The translations under genes were made by a program, and so were the position numbers. A stretch of DNA of 64,000 nt from Maribacter sp. MMG018. Lineage in GTDB: Bacteria; Bacteroidota; Bacteroidia; Flavobacteriales; Flavobacteriaceae. The stretch covers positions 1,488,001-1,552,000 of the forward strand of contig NZ_JAGJEC010000001.1 in the NCBI RefSeq assembly GCF_018100785.1, given 5' to 3'. Below, piece after piece: positions 17,972 to 27,175 of the stretch (positions are counted from its first letter, which is position 1; each line of letters begins with the position of its first letter). The notes beneath the pieces are model-generated. The model saw only the letters and a list, made by a program, of their open reading frames with translations, was not told where the DNA came from and did no database searches.

Positions 17972-18541
17972 ATGACACAAAGATTAGTAATAGTATCCGA
18001 CATGTGGGGAGCAAAAAAAGGCTTGTGGATAACTTCATATCTCGGTTATCTGCAGCAATATTTTGATATTACTTTTTATGATAGTCAGCAATTGGCAAAT
18101 TTGGATTTGGCCGTGCAGACAGAGGAAAATGTACATGAGGCGTTTTTAAATGGAGGAATCGATACAGCTGTATCCCATTTATTAAAGAAAGAAAAAACAC
18201 CTAGTTATTATTTAGCCTTTAGTACTGGTGGTACCATAGTCTGGAATGCTGCAAAAAAAGGACTTCCCGTTAAATCATTGTATTGTATATCCGCTACAAG
18301 AATTAGATTGGACAACGATAAACCGAACGTTCCTTTTAGTTTGCTATATGGCGGTAAAGATAGTAATAGACCCAGTGAGGTTTGGGCCAGTAATTTAGGT
18401 GTTGAAATGGAGGTGCTGCCTAATTATGGACATACCTTGTATGAGGATGAAAAAATCATCAAAAAGGTATGCTTAAGTCTTCTAAAAGAGGTTACCAATA
18501 TAACAATACCTCAACAATCATTAGAAAAAAAGGTGGTTTAG
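17972..18541 (+). CDS. Small alpha/beta-hydrolase-fold protein
   Basis: 189 residues. A central YLAFSTGGTIVWNA element has the geometry of a nucleophile elbow (F-S-T-G-G in place of G-x-S-x-G), and PFSLLYGGKDSNRP plus PNYGHTLYEDE supply the usual Asp and His positions. This supports an alpha/beta hydrolase without a lid domain. There is no signal peptide, so it is cytosolic. It sits alone between the GH3-type enzyme (198-base gap with nothing recognisable) and the convergent clpX, 14 bases away. Substrate unknown. Confidence 0.75.
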   Translation: MTQRLVIVSDMWGAKKGLWITSYLGYLQQYFDITFYDSQQLANLDLAVQTEENVHEAFLNGGIDTAVSHLLKKEKTPSYYLAFSTGGTIVWNAAKKGLPVKSLYCISATRIRLDNDKPNVPFSLLYGGKDSNRPSEVWASNLGVEMEVLPNYGHTLYEDEKIIKKVCLSLLKEVTNITIPQQSLEKKVV

Positions 18542-18555
18542 CGATTTACTGATCT

Positions 18556-19791
18556 TTAAGAGACCGCTTTTAACTTCTTAACTGTTTCGTACGACAATTT
18601 TTGTTCGGCATAAGGTTTTGTTACCTTAAATTCCGTCTCTTCCGTACTGGGCATTTCAAACATGGCATCAGTGAAAATTGCTTCACAGAGCGATCTGAGG
18701 CCTCTTGCGCCAAGTTTGTACTCAACAGCTTTGGCAACTATATAGTCAAGAGCCTGGTCTGTAATGGTGAACGTAATATCGTCCATGGCAAACAGCTTTT
18801 CATATTGCTTTATAATAGCATTTTTAGGCTCTGTTAGTATAGCTCGCAATGTTTTCTCATCTAAAGGATTCATGTGTGTCAATACGGGTAATCTTCCGAT
18901 TATCTCCGGTATTAGACCAAACTCCTTTAAATCTTTTGGGATAATATATTGCAGTATGTTTGTTTCGTCCAGGTTTTCATCTGCTTTTGAGGCGCTATAC
19001 CCAACGGCCTGTAGGTTAAGCCTTTTTGTGATAGCTCTTTCGATACCATCAAAAGCTCCACCTGCGATGAACAAAATGTTTTCTGTGTTTACTTCTATAA
19101 ATTTCTGATCTGGATGCTTTCTTCCTCCTTTTGGGGGTACGTTTACAGTGGTTCCTTCCAATAATTTAAGTAATCCCTGTTGTACGCCTTCTCCAGAAAC
19201 ATCGCGCGTAATGGACGGATTGTCACTTTTTCTTGCGATTTTGTCTATCTCATCGATAAAAACAATCCCTCTTTCCGCTTTTTCTAAATTGTAATCTGCA
19301 GCTTGTAATAATCTGGTAAGTATGCTTTCTACATCTTCGCCTACGTAGCCCGCCTCGGTAAGTACTGTGGCGTCGACTATTGCCAAAGGCACGTTCAGCA
19401 TTTTGGCTATGGTTTTGGCCATAAGGGTCTTTCCGGTCCCTGTTTGGCCGACCATTATAATATTACTTTTCTGTATTTCAATATCATCTTCTTTTGAAGA
19501 AGGCTGCAAAAGTCTTTTGTAATGGTTGTATACGGCAACGGACATTACTTTTTTGGTACGCTCTTGACCAATAATAAAACCATCCAAGAAAGCTTTTATC
19601 TCTTGGGGTTTTTTTAAGGTCAATTCTGAGGAAAGGTCATTGGTTTTTGTTTGCCTTGATTCTTCCGCCACTATACCATGCGCCTGCTCTATACAACGGT
19701 CACAAATGTGAGCGTCCAAGCCTGCTATCAACAAGTTTGTTTCTGGTTTTTTCCTTCCACAAAACGAACATTCTAAATTTTCCTTTGCCAT
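18556..19791 (-). CDS. clpX: ATP-dependent Clp protease ATP-binding subunit ClpX
   Basis: 411 residues, full length. The N-terminal C4 zinc-binding domain (CSFC near residue 8, CDRC near 31) is followed by an AAA+ module: Walker A GQTGTGKT, Walker [12 protein letters not shown], sensor and arginine-finger regions, and the IGF-type loop region that docks ClpP. It unfolds tagged substrates for ClpP. It lies 86 bases downstream of clpP on the same strand, the common clpP-clpX order. Confidence 0.97.
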   Translation of the reverse strand: MAKENLECSFCGRKKPETNLLIAGLDAHICDRCIEQAHGIVAEESRQTKTNDLSSELTLKKPQEIKAFLDGFIIGQERTKKVMSVAVYNHYKRLLQPSSKEDDIEIQKSNIIMVGQTGTGKTLMAKTIAKMLNVPLAIVDATVLTEAGYVGEDVESILTRLLQAADYNLEKAERGIVFIDEIDKIARKSDNPSITRDVSGEGVQQGLLKLLEGTTVNVPPKGGRKHPDQKFIEVNTENILFIAGGAFDGIERAITKRLNLQAVGYSASKADENLDETNILQYIIPKDLKEFGLIPEIIGRLPVLTHMNPLDEKTLRAILTEPKNAIIKQYEKLFAMDDITFTITDQALDYIVAKAVEYKLGARGLRSLCEAIFTDAMFEMPSTEETEFKVTKPYAEQKLSYETVKKLKAVS

Positions 19792-19877
19792 AAATTATAT
19801 AAACTGTCCAAAAGCACAACGTTTTTATTTCGCTTTTGGTTCAAAAAAAATACTAAAATTCTAGATTTTGGAACAAG

Positions 19878-20558
19878 TTATTCTTTGTCTCGAACCAAAA
19901 TCTCGTCAATCATACCATATTCTTTGGCCACATCGGCTTTCATCCAGAAATCACGATCACTGTCCTCATGGATTTTTTCCATTGGCTGACCAGAATGTTT
20001 TGAGATGATCTCGTAGAGTTCTTCTTTAAGCTTTAGAATTTCTCTGGCGGTAATCTCAATATCACTAGCCTGTCCTTGTGCACCGCCCATTGGTTGGTGG
20101 ATCATTACCCTAGAGTGACTAAGTCCACTACGTTTACCTTTTTCTCCGGCACAAAGAAGTACTGCGCCCATAGAGGCCGCCATACCTGTGCATATAGTGG
20201 CTACGTCCGGTTTTATGAACTGCATGGTGTCATAAATACCTAAACCTGCATATACACTACCACCTGGCGAATTAATATATATCTGTATGTCCTTAGAGGC
20301 ATCGGCGCTTTCCAAAAATAATAATTGGGCCTGAACAATATTGGCGACCTGATCATTTATACCGGTGCCTAAAAATATAATCCTATCCATCATCAAACGA
20401 GAAAATACATCCATGGCAATGGCATTGAGCTGTCTTTCCTCAATTATATTCGGCGTCATGTTTGTAGGGTACATGCTACTCATGATTTTGTCATAGTACA
20501 TGCTGTTGATTCCCTGATGCTTTATGGCGTAATTCTTGAACTCTTTTCCGTAATCCAT
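19878..20558 (-). CDS. clpP: ATP-dependent Clp protease proteolytic subunit ClpP
   Basis: 226 residues. The catalytic Ser129 (GMAASMGA) and His154 (MIHQPMGG) are present, with the oxyanion strand [11 protein letters not shown] and the handle helix. The N-terminus has about 25 residues of extension compared with E. coli, probably a propeptide. It forms the tetradecameric protease chamber for ClpX. It follows tig with a terminator hairpin in between. Confidence 0.97.
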   Translation of the reverse strand: MDYGKEFKNYAIKHQGINSMYYDKIMSSMYPTNMTPNIIEERQLNAIAMDVFSRLMMDRIIFLGTGINDQVANIVQAQLLFLESADASKDIQIYINSPGGSVYAGLGIYDTMQFIKPDVATICTGMAASMGAVLLCAGEKGKRSGLSHSRVMIHQPMGGAQGQASDIEITAREILKLKEELYEIISKHSGQPMEKIHEDSDRDFWMKADVAKEYGMIDEILVRDKE

Positions 20559-20590
20559 AAATTCCTAAACGATTTTTAAGTAGTAAAAAA

Positions 20591-20618
20591 AGGTGCCGAA
20601 AAAAAGATTTCCGGCACC
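20591..20618 (-). terminator. Terminator or attenuator between tig and clpP
   Basis: On the minus strand GGTGCCG and CGGCACC (20618-20612 with 20598-20592) form a stem followed by a run of seven T. It ends the tig transcript, or lets only part of it continue into clpP-clpX. Confidence 0.75.
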
Positions 20619-20647
20619 GTAAAGATACTTAAATTATTGTTTGAATA

Positions 20648-21970
20648 CTATCCGTAAACTTCTTTCACGAAGTTTTCGTAGGTAACCTCTTTTGTCTTTA
20701 GGTTGGCCTTTTCTTTATAAAGGTTCAATAATTTTTGGCTCATAAGTTGTTCGGACAGACGTCTTACCTCGTCTTGGTTTCCTAGAACACGAGCTGCAAT
20801 ATTGTCCAATTCTTCTTCTTTTGGGTCCATTTGGCCAAATTGTGCCATTTGAGATTTTATGAATCCTTTGGCAAATTCCTTCAATTCGTCGAACTGAACC
20901 TGAAGGTCATTGTCTTTTATGATCTTGCCTTCTATAAGTTGGTAGCGCAAGCCTTTTTCCGACTTTTTGTATTCTTCGCTAGCTTCTTCCTCGGTCAATT
21001 CTTTTTCGCCGGTCATCTGAATCCACTTGGTCAAGAATCCTGCAGGAAGATCAAACTTGGTATTTTCTATAAAATACTCCGTTACATCGTTCAGTAATTT
21101 TTGATCGGCCTGTTGTTCGAATTGTTTTTCAGAATCTTCCGCAATACGCTCTCTAAGCTCTTTTTCAGATTTAATAACGTCTTTGCCAAAAAGTTTGTCG
21201 AACAATTCTTGGTTTAGTTCGGCAGGCTCTCTTTCGTTTATTTCAGTAATGGTGAAGGTAACTTCAGTATTTAGGTCATCTGCTTTGTCCTTGGCTATTC
21301 CTAATGCGCTAGACAATAGGTGATCCTCTTTGAACAGCCCTTTGGTCTTTAGTGTAACTACGTCACCTACCTTTTTGCCTACAAGACTGTCAATCGCTTT
21401 TTTGCTTTTAAGGCTATCCATCTCGATCAAGGTCTGGTTGTCTATACCTTCTTCTTCGTTGGTGAACTTGCCTGAAACTTCATCCTTTTTGCCTACCTCA
21501 TCCTTGCTTACCAATTTTCCGTATTGCTTTTGAATACGCTCTACCTGTTCGGTAATCATTTTTTTGTCGGCCACTATCTTGTAATGGGTAATGGCTTTTT
21601 TGGTTTTAAGGGATACTTCAAAATCAGGAGCTAGGCCCAACTCAAATTCAAAGTCAAGTTCTTCTTTGTCCCAATCAAAATCATCTCTTTGCTTAGGTAG
21701 TGGGTTTCCTAGTACATCTAATTTTTCTTCTGTAAGGTATTTGTTCAAGTTGTCTTGTAACAATTTATTTACCTCATCCACCAAAACAGCTTTTCCGTAC
21801 TGTTTTTTTATAAGACCCATAGGTACTTGTCCTTTTCTGAAACCAGGAATGTTCGCCTGTTTCTTATAATCTTTAAGGATGGTGTCTACTTTATCTTGAT
21901 AGTCTTCTTTGGTAATAGCAACTTTAACAACAGCGTTTAAATCGTCTATTTGCTCTTTTGTAATATTCAT
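20648..21970 (-). CDS. tig: Trigger factor, ribosome-associated chaperone
   Basis: 440 residues. The N-terminal ribosome-binding domain contains the FRKGQVPMGLIKKQYG signature near residue 43. A PPIase-like middle section (about 150-240) is followed by the long helical arms domain ending in LYKEKANLKTKEVTYENF. Bacteroidota trigger factors often have a degenerate FKBP domain, and this one looks the same. It binds nascent chains at the ribosomal exit. It stands upstream of clpP-clpX, the same arrangement as in E. coli (tig-clpP-clpX). Confidence 0.93.
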   Translation of the reverse strand: MNITKEQIDDLNAVVKVAITKEDYQDKVDTILKDYKKQANIPGFRKGQVPMGLIKKQYGKAVLVDEVNKLLQDNLNKYLTEEKLDVLGNPLPKQRDDFDWDKEELDFEFELGLAPDFEVSLKTKKAITHYKIVADKKMITEQVERIQKQYGKLVSKDEVGKKDEVSGKFTNEEEGIDNQTLIEMDSLKSKKAIDSLVGKKVGDVVTLKTKGLFKEDHLLSSALGIAKDKADDLNTEVTFTITEINEREPAELNQELFDKLFGKDVIKSEKELRERIAEDSEKQFEQQADQKLLNDVTEYFIENTKFDLPAGFLTKWIQMTGEKELTEEEASEEYKKSEKGLRYQLIEGKIIKDNDLQVQFDELKEFAKGFIKSQMAQFGQMDPKEEELDNIAARVLGNQDEVRRLSEQLMSQKLLNLYKEKANLKTKEVTYENFVKEVYG

Positions 21971-22012
21971 TCCTTCGGTATCTACTTAAATTACTTATAT
22001 AAAAATGGGATG

Positions 22013-22043
22013 CAAAATTACTCTATTTTATAATGTTGACCAA
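22013..22043 (-). promoter_or_regulatory. Promoter of tig
   Basis: On the minus strand TTG (22043-22041) is followed after 20 bases by TAATTTTG (22020-22013), a full match to the Bacteroidota -33/-7 pattern. The -7 box ends 42 bases before the tig ATG. Confidence 0.6.
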
Positions 22044-22081
22044 GTTTTTAAAGCCTTGAATTTCAAATAATAACTTGCTTT

Positions 22082-22426
22082 TTACTCATCTTCTTTGAGT
22101 AATGAAAACAGAATGGATTGTAAAAAAGACAGTAGAAGGCTAAAAAGAAGTGCCCACCAAAGTCCGTCAACATTAAACCCGTCTATCAAATTATCGGCCA
22201 ATAATATGAGTATTGCGTTTATGATCAACAGAAATAGCCCAAAGGTTACAATAGTGACCGGAAGCGTGAGTATCACCAAGATCGGTTTCACCAAAAAATT
22301 AAGTAAGCTCAGTACTATGGCCACTATTATTGCGGTCATGTACGAATCAACCGATACGTGGGGTAAAAAATTAGCTAAAAGTATAACGGCCAGTGCGCTT
22401 AGTAGAATTCTGATTATAAGTTTCAT
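22082..22426 (-). CDS. Small four-helix membrane protein (phage holin family IV-like label)
   Basis: 114 residues, almost all hydrophobic, with about four membrane segments and short loops (SVDSYMTA, NLIDGFNVDG). This pattern is the widespread chromosomal family usually labelled phage holin family protein, although nothing phage-like is nearby. The C-terminus is KEDE, charged and cytosolic or periplasmic. Its function is not known. It lies 72 bases downstream of the hydrolase gene on the same strand. Confidence 0.75.
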   Translation of the reverse strand: MKLIIRILLSALAVILLANFLPHVSVDSYMTAIIVAIVLSLLNFLVKPILVILTLPVTIVTFGLFLLIINAILILLADNLIDGFNVDGLWWALLFSLLLSFLQSILFSLLKEDE

Positions 22427-22498
22427 ATTGGGTGTGTTTATATGTTTTGCCGACAGGTTTTAATTGTTATTAAAGGTAAAAAAATAAGTTGGTATGTG

Positions 22499-23281
22499 TT
22501 AAGGTAGGTCGTTGTTTAGGAAAACCAGTGATTTTTCTAAAAATTGAGTCGGGTTCTCTGCGTGTAGCCAATGACTGGCATTGTCGATGGTTTCAATTTT
22601 GGCATTGGGAAAATGCCTTTTTATCTCTGGTATATCGGCCTGCGTAATGTACTCCGATTTACTGCCTTTTAAAAATAGGGTAGGGCCATCGTAGTGATCG
22701 GTACTGTTAATGTTCTCGCCTACCTCTTCCATTTTGTCGCTGAGCACTTCCAGGTTAAACCTGAAAGCTAGTTTTTTGTCTTCTGTCCTATACAGGTTTT
22801 TCAGCAAAAATTGACGGACACCAAAATTGCTTAAATATTGTTGTAGTTGCTCGTCCGCTTTGCTTCTTGATTTTAATTCGGATAAATCAAGGGAGTTGAG
22901 CGCGTTAATGATATCGTGGTGGTGTGGCGGATAAAACTTTGGGGCGATATCGGCCACTATCAGCTTTTGTGTTTTTTCTGGATAGGAACATGCGAATTGC
23001 ATGGCTGTTTTTCCTCCCATGGAATGGCCTATTAGAAAGGTACTTTCGATATTCTTGGCAAGTAAGTAATCGTTGAGGTCGTTGACAAGAAAATCGTAGT
23101 TGAAATCGGGTGAATGAAAACTTCTGCCATGGTTTCGCTGGTCTATTAAATGTACTTCAAAACCGTTTTCGGCATAGGCGGTTCCCAGTGTTTTCCAGTT
23201 GTCCGACATTCCTAAGAAACCGTGGAGTATGCAAAGGGGCTTGCCCGAACCAATGATATTGGAGTATAAGATTTGATTCAT
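22499..23281 (-). CDS. Alpha/beta hydrolase, YbfF-like esterase
   Basis: 260 residues. [10 protein letters not shown] gives the oxyanion region, [12 protein letters not shown] holds the nucleophile Ser near residue 89, and [10 protein letters not shown] near the C-terminus holds the catalytic His. The layout matches YbfF-type acyl-CoA/short-chain esterases. It overlaps the end of pdxJ by four bases (ATGA-type coupling), so the two are translated from one mRNA. Physiological substrate unknown. Confidence 0.85.
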   Translation of the reverse strand: MNQILYSNIIGSGKPLCILHGFLGMSDNWKTLGTAYAENGFEVHLIDQRNHGRSFHSPDFNYDFLVNDLNDYLLAKNIESTFLIGHSMGGKTAMQFACSYPEKTQKLIVADIAPKFYPPHHHDIINALNSLDLSELKSRSKADEQLQQYLSNFGVRQFLLKNLYRTEDKKLAFRFNLEVLSDKMEEVGENINSTDHYDGPTLFLKGSKSEYITQADIPEIKRHFPNAKIETIDNASHWLHAENPTQFLEKSLVFLNNDLP

Positions 23282-23991
23282 TTTAATTTGTTCAAATACA
23301 TGTTTATAACATTCTCTAGGCCTAAATAAATAGATTCACATATTAACGCGTGCCCGATGGAAACTTCCAGTAGGCCTGGAATATTCTTTTTAAAATATTC
23401 GATGTTGTCCAAGCTAAGGTCGTGACCGGCATTAATGCCCAAACCTAGTTCGTTGGCCTTTATCGCTGCGTCGACGAAGGGTTTTATGGCCTCTTCTTTG
23501 TTTGTGGGGTATTGCTTGGCGTAACTTTCCGTATATAGTTCTATGCGGTCGGTATTTGTAGCTTTGGCACCTTCTACCATATCTGTATTGGGGTCTACGA
23601 AAATGGAGGTTCTGATACCTGCTTTTTTAAAAGTGGCGATAACGTCCGTTAAAAAATCGGCATGTTCAATGGTGTTCCAGCCTGCGTTAGAGGTAATGGC
23701 GTCCACGGCATCGGGGACCAAGGTTACTTGTTCAGGTTTTACGTTCAATACCAGGTCGATGAATTTAGGGTTGGGGTTGCCTTCAATGTTGAACTCGGTC
23801 GTTACTATTTTCTTTAGGTCTCTTGTGTCTTGGTACCTTATATGGCGTTCATCGGGTCTTGGGTGTACGGTTATGCCCTGTCCCCCAAATCTTTCGATAT
23901 CCGCTGCTACTTTTAAAAGGTCGGGCATGTTGCCTCCTCTTGCATTTCTTAGGGTGGCAATTTTGTTTACATTAACGCTTAGTTTCGTCAT
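23278..23991 (-). CDS. pdxJ: Pyridoxine 5'-phosphate synthase
   Basis: 237 residues, full length. Family signatures are present: [15 protein letters not shown] at the N-terminus, [13 protein letters not shown] with the catalytic histidine, EFNIEGNPN, and [14 protein letters not shown] near residue 185. It condenses 1-deoxyxylulose 5-phosphate with 3-amino-2-oxopropyl phosphate to pyridoxine 5'-phosphate. It is divergent from the CBS-protein gene. Confidence 0.97.
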   Translation of the reverse strand: MTKLSVNVNKIATLRNARGGNMPDLLKVAADIERFGGQGITVHPRPDERHIRYQDTRDLKKIVTTEFNIEGNPNPKFIDLVLNVKPEQVTLVPDAVDAITSNAGWNTIEHADFLTDVIATFKKAGIRTSIFVDPNTDMVEGAKATNTDRIELYTESYAKQYPTNKEEAIKPFVDAAIKANELGLGINAGHDLSLDNIEYFKKNIPGLLEVSIGHALICESIYLGLENVINMYLNKLK

Positions 23992-24083
23992 ATTATCGAT
24001 TCTGGATTAAAACGACTTCAAAAATACGAATTAGGCATGCCTTTTGATATTATTAATTGTTATTTTGCGTTATAATTTCGTCT

Positions 24084-24740
24084 ATGTATATTCAAAAACA
24101 TATTATCCATAACATACCTGTCTTCGATGTTCAGGATTCTTTTGAGAAGGTACTCGACTTTTTCAAGGAAAATACTTTTTCACACATAGCCGTTGTAGAA
24201 AAAGGAAGGTTTTTAGGGGTCTTTTCCGAGAATGATATAGATGTTATATCGCCTACCGCTAAAATTGATGAGTATAGATATGACCTAGAGGCTTTTTTTG
24301 TGAATAGAGATACCAATTGGTTGGATGTGCTAGAGGTATTTGCCAGAAATGAGGCAAATTTGGTTCCGGTGCTTGGAGAGGGTGAAGAGGTTTTTGGCTA
24401 TTATGACCTAACGGATGTGGTGGCCGTGTTTATCGATACCCCTTTTTTTACGGATCCCGGCAATATTTTGGTCGTGGCGACCGGGATCAAGGATTATTCG
24501 TTCAGTGAAATTGCACAAATAGTGGAAAGTAACAATGCCAAGCTGATAGGTGGTTTTATAACCGATATGCAGAACGATGTGGTGCAGGTTACCATTAAGA
24601 TCAGTACCGTTAATTTTGATAAGGTGGTACAGACCTTTAGACGTTATAATTATCATATTATATTTGGTAATAGTGACGATCAGTTTTTGGAAGATCTAAA
24701 AAATAGATCGGATTATTTGGATAAGTACCTAAATGTCTAG
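24084..24740 (+). CDS. CBS-domain protein with ACT-like C-terminus
   Basis: 218 residues from ATG 24084. The N-terminal half holds a CBS pair (HIAVVEKGRFLGVFSENDI and NLVPVLGEGEEVFGYYDL). The C-terminal half, from about residue 125 (ILVVATGIKDYSFSEIAQIVESNN onward), looks like an ACT-type regulatory domain, as in AcuB-like proteins. Such proteins sense adenine nucleotides or amino acids. Its stop codon lies just before the NAD kinase start, so it may modulate or simply accompany that enzyme. The ligand is unknown. Confidence 0.82.
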   Translation: MYIQKHIIHNIPVFDVQDSFEKVLDFFKENTFSHIAVVEKGRFLGVFSENDIDVISPTAKIDEYRYDLEAFFVNRDTNWLDVLEVFARNEANLVPVLGEGEEVFGYYDLTDVVAVFIDTPFFTDPGNILVVATGIKDYSFSEIAQIVESNNAKLIGGFITDMQNDVVQVTIKISTVNFDKVVQTFRRYNYHIIFGNSDDQFLEDLKNRSDYLDKYLNV

Positions 24741-24741
24741 T

Positions 24742-25623
24742 ATGAAGGTTGCCATCTACGGTCAAACGTATCAGGATAATGCAATAGAATATGTAATAGA
24801 GCTATTGGACGAACTCAAGAAAGAGTCGGCCGAGGTTTTTATTGAAGAAGAGTTTTATTGCCTGTATAAAAAAAGCCCCGAGTCTTTAACTTTTCCTGTT
24901 TTTACGGCCAAAGAAGGGCTGGACGGCTCTTTTGACATGTTCGTTAGTTTTGGTGGGGACGGTACCATATTAAGGGCGACCACGTTTGTAAAGGATTTGG
25001 GCATTCCTATTGTAGGGGTAAATACGGGTAGGCTTGGTTTTTTGTCGACCTTTAAAAAAGAGGATGTCAGAAAAGTGGTGAAAGAGTTTGTACACGGTGC
25101 CTATACCGTTGTAGAAAGAAGTTTGGTGCAAATACATGCCAATGCGCTGGAAGCCGAGTTCGGCGACCTTAATTTTGCATTGAACGAAATTACGGTCAGT
25201 AGAAAAGATACCACATCTATGATTACCGTAGAAACGCATTTAAACGATGAGTATCTTACCTCTTACTGGGCAGATGGTCTTATAATCTCTACCCCTACGG
25301 GTTCAACAGGGTATTCTTTGAGTTGCGGAGGTCCGGTTATAGTGCCAACGGCCAAATCTTTGGTGCTTACGCCCATTGCGCCCCATAATTTGAACGCACG
25401 GCCTTTGGTTATTTCCGACGATACCAAAATAAGACTACGGGTTTCGGGTAGGGAAGAAAACCATTTGGTGTCATTGGATTCTAGGATCGCATCTTTAGAG
25501 AACGGGCAGGAAATTACCATTACAAAGGCGCCTTTTGCCATAAAGATGATAGAGTATACCTCAGAAAGCTTCTTAAAAACACTTAGAAACAAATTGTTGT
25601 GGGGCGAGGACAAAAGAAATTGA
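24742..25623 (+). CDS. nadK: NAD kinase
   Basis: 293 residues from ATG 24742 (MKVAIYG); an ATG at 24733, overlapping the CBS gene, is also possible. Motifs: SFGGDGTILRA (the GGDGT phosphate-binding site), NTGRLGFLSTF, and TPTGSTGYSLSCGGP near residue 190. It phosphorylates NAD to NADP. First enzyme of the plus-strand cluster leading into envelope assembly genes. Confidence 0.96.
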   Translation: MKVAIYGQTYQDNAIEYVIELLDELKKESAEVFIEEEFYCLYKKSPESLTFPVFTAKEGLDGSFDMFVSFGGDGTILRATTFVKDLGIPIVGVNTGRLGFLSTFKKEDVRKVVKEFVHGAYTVVERSLVQIHANALEAEFGDLNFALNEITVSRKDTTSMITVETHLNDEYLTSYWADGLIISTPTGSTGYSLSCGGPVIVPTAKSLVLTPIAPHNLNARPLVISDDTKIRLRVSGREENHLVSLDSRIASLENGQEITITKAPFAIKMIEYTSESFLKTLRNKLLWGEDKRN

Positions 25624-25735
25624 ACTTTTGTTGAAACAATAAATGCCCTCAAAAGCTGTTTATCTTGTGAGAACTCAATTAATGTGTGGTGCATAAATAT
25701 ATAGTGGCTACATAAGATTACAAACCTTAATAGAT

Positions 25736-26422
25736 ATGCGTAAACTTGTTTTTGTTGCTCTTTTGTCCATTTTTTTTGGAGCAAATGCACAAACCTATGA
25801 GGTAGGTGTTTTTGCTGGTGGAGCCAATACTATCGGTGATGTAGGTAGAACAAATTATATTTTGCCTTCCGATATTGCCTTTGGTGGTATTTTTAAATGG
25901 AATAAGAGTAAAAGATATGCATGGCGAGGTAGTATCATGTACGGTAAGTTTACCGCAGACGATAATAAGTCCAGTATGGCTTCTCGACAACAAAGAGGGT
26001 ACGTGGTGGATAATTCCATTTTTGAGGTTTCGGCAGGTCTAGAGTTTAATTTTGTAGAATATAATTTACATAAGTTGGGACCGGCCTTTACTCCATATCT
26101 GTATACCGGAGTTACTTATTTTAGGTATGATTTCGAATATTTTAATGGAGGTATTTTGCAAGAGACGGGTCAAAGGGATGGTTCTTTTGCCATACCAATG
26201 ACGGCAGGTTTTAAGTATCGTATCAATCAGTTTCTTATTTTTGGGGCAGAAATAGGGGCGAGGTATACCTTTACGGATAATCTGGATGCCAGTAATCCCT
26301 TAGGTTCCAATTTTGAAGAATTCAGTTTTGGAAATATTTTTAGTGACGATTGGTACGTTTTTTCCGGGGTGACATTAACATACACCTTTGGTAGAAAACC
26401 ATGTTCCGATTGCTTCGAATAA
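25736..26422 (+). CDS. DUF6089 outer-membrane beta-barrel-like protein
   Basis: 228 residues. A signal peptide (residues 1-19, ending ANAQ) is followed by alternating aromatic strands typical of a small outer-membrane barrel, ending in LTYTFGRKPC. The family is found next to uppS and bamA in Flavobacteriia, as here. Its 3' end overlaps the sequence just upstream of the uppS start. No function is established; the location suggests a role in or near outer-membrane assembly. Confidence 0.85.
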   Translation: MRKLVFVALLSIFFGANAQTYEVGVFAGGANTIGDVGRTNYILPSDIAFGGIFKWNKSKRYAWRGSIMYGKFTADDNKSSMASRQQRGYVVDNSIFEVSAGLEFNFVEYNLHKLGPAFTPYLYTGVTYFRYDFEYFNGGILQETGQRDGSFAIPMTAGFKYRINQFLIFGAEIGARYTFTDNLDASNPLGSNFEEFSFGNIFSDDWYVFSGVTLTYTFGRKPCSDCFE

Positions 26423-26430
26423 AAACATCA

Positions 26431-27171
26431 ATGAGTAAAATAGAGGATATTGAACCGATTAACTTGCCAAGGCACATGGCCATTATTATGGATGGTAATG
26501 GAAGATGGGCAAAGCAGAGAGGCAAGATGCGTGTGTTTGGTCATGAAAATGGCGTAAAAACAGTTAGGTCCACAGTTGAGAACTGCGTTAAGATTGGTAT
26601 AGAATACCTTACCTTATATACATTTTCTACCGAAAATTGGAACCGACCAAAATATGAGGTGGAGACTTTGATGCGTTTGTTGGTTTCTTCTCTTAGAAAA
26701 GAACTTAAGACCTTTAATAAGAATAATATAAAGTTAAATACCATTGGTAATATTTCGGCCTTGCCCGATAGGGCTCGCAAAGAATTGGTAGAAGTGATGC
26801 GGAAAACCGAAGAAAATACAGGTATGACACTTACTTTGGCCTTGAGTTATGGAGCTAGGGAAGAGCTGCAATCAGCGGTTAAATCAATAGCTATCAAAGT
26901 TAAAAATAATATAATTTCACCTGAAAATATTGACGAAACCATTATTAATAACCATCTTTACACGCAAAATTTGCCAGACGTAGACTTGCTTGTACGAACT
27001 AGCGGAGAGCATCGGATAAGCAATTTTTTGTTATGGCAGATAGCATATGCCGAATTATATTTTATTGATGTATTTTGGCCCGATTTTAATGAGCATCATT
27101 TGGTAGAGGCCATAAAAAATTACCAGAACAGAGAACGAAGATTTGGAAAAACTAGCGAACAACTCACTTAA
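26431..27171 (+). CDS. uppS: Isoprenyl transferase (undecaprenyl diphosphate synthase)
   Basis: 246 residues from ATG 26431 (MSKIEDI), 8 bases after the DUF6089 stop. Catalytic Asp21 sits in IIMDGNGRWA, and the C-terminal signature RTSGE...RISNFLLWQ...AYAE...WPDF is complete. It condenses isopentenyl units on FPP to make the C55 lipid carrier used for peptidoglycan and O-antigen. bamA follows within 5 bases. Confidence 0.96.
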   Translation: MSKIEDIEPINLPRHMAIIMDGNGRWAKQRGKMRVFGHENGVKTVRSTVENCVKIGIEYLTLYTFSTENWNRPKYEVETLMRLLVSSLRKELKTFNKNNIKLNTIGNISALPDRARKELVEVMRKTEENTGMTLTLALSYGAREELQSAVKSIAIKVKNNIISPENIDETIINNHLYTQNLPDVDLLVRTSGEHRISNFLLWQIAYAELYFIDVFWPDFNEHHLVEAIKNYQNRERRFGKTSEQLT

Positions 27172-27175
27172 AGAT

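Noticed and set aside
22082-22426. Holin-like protein as a sign of a prophage
   Set aside because: No phage structural, lysis or integrase genes are near, and this family is common on chromosomes without phage.
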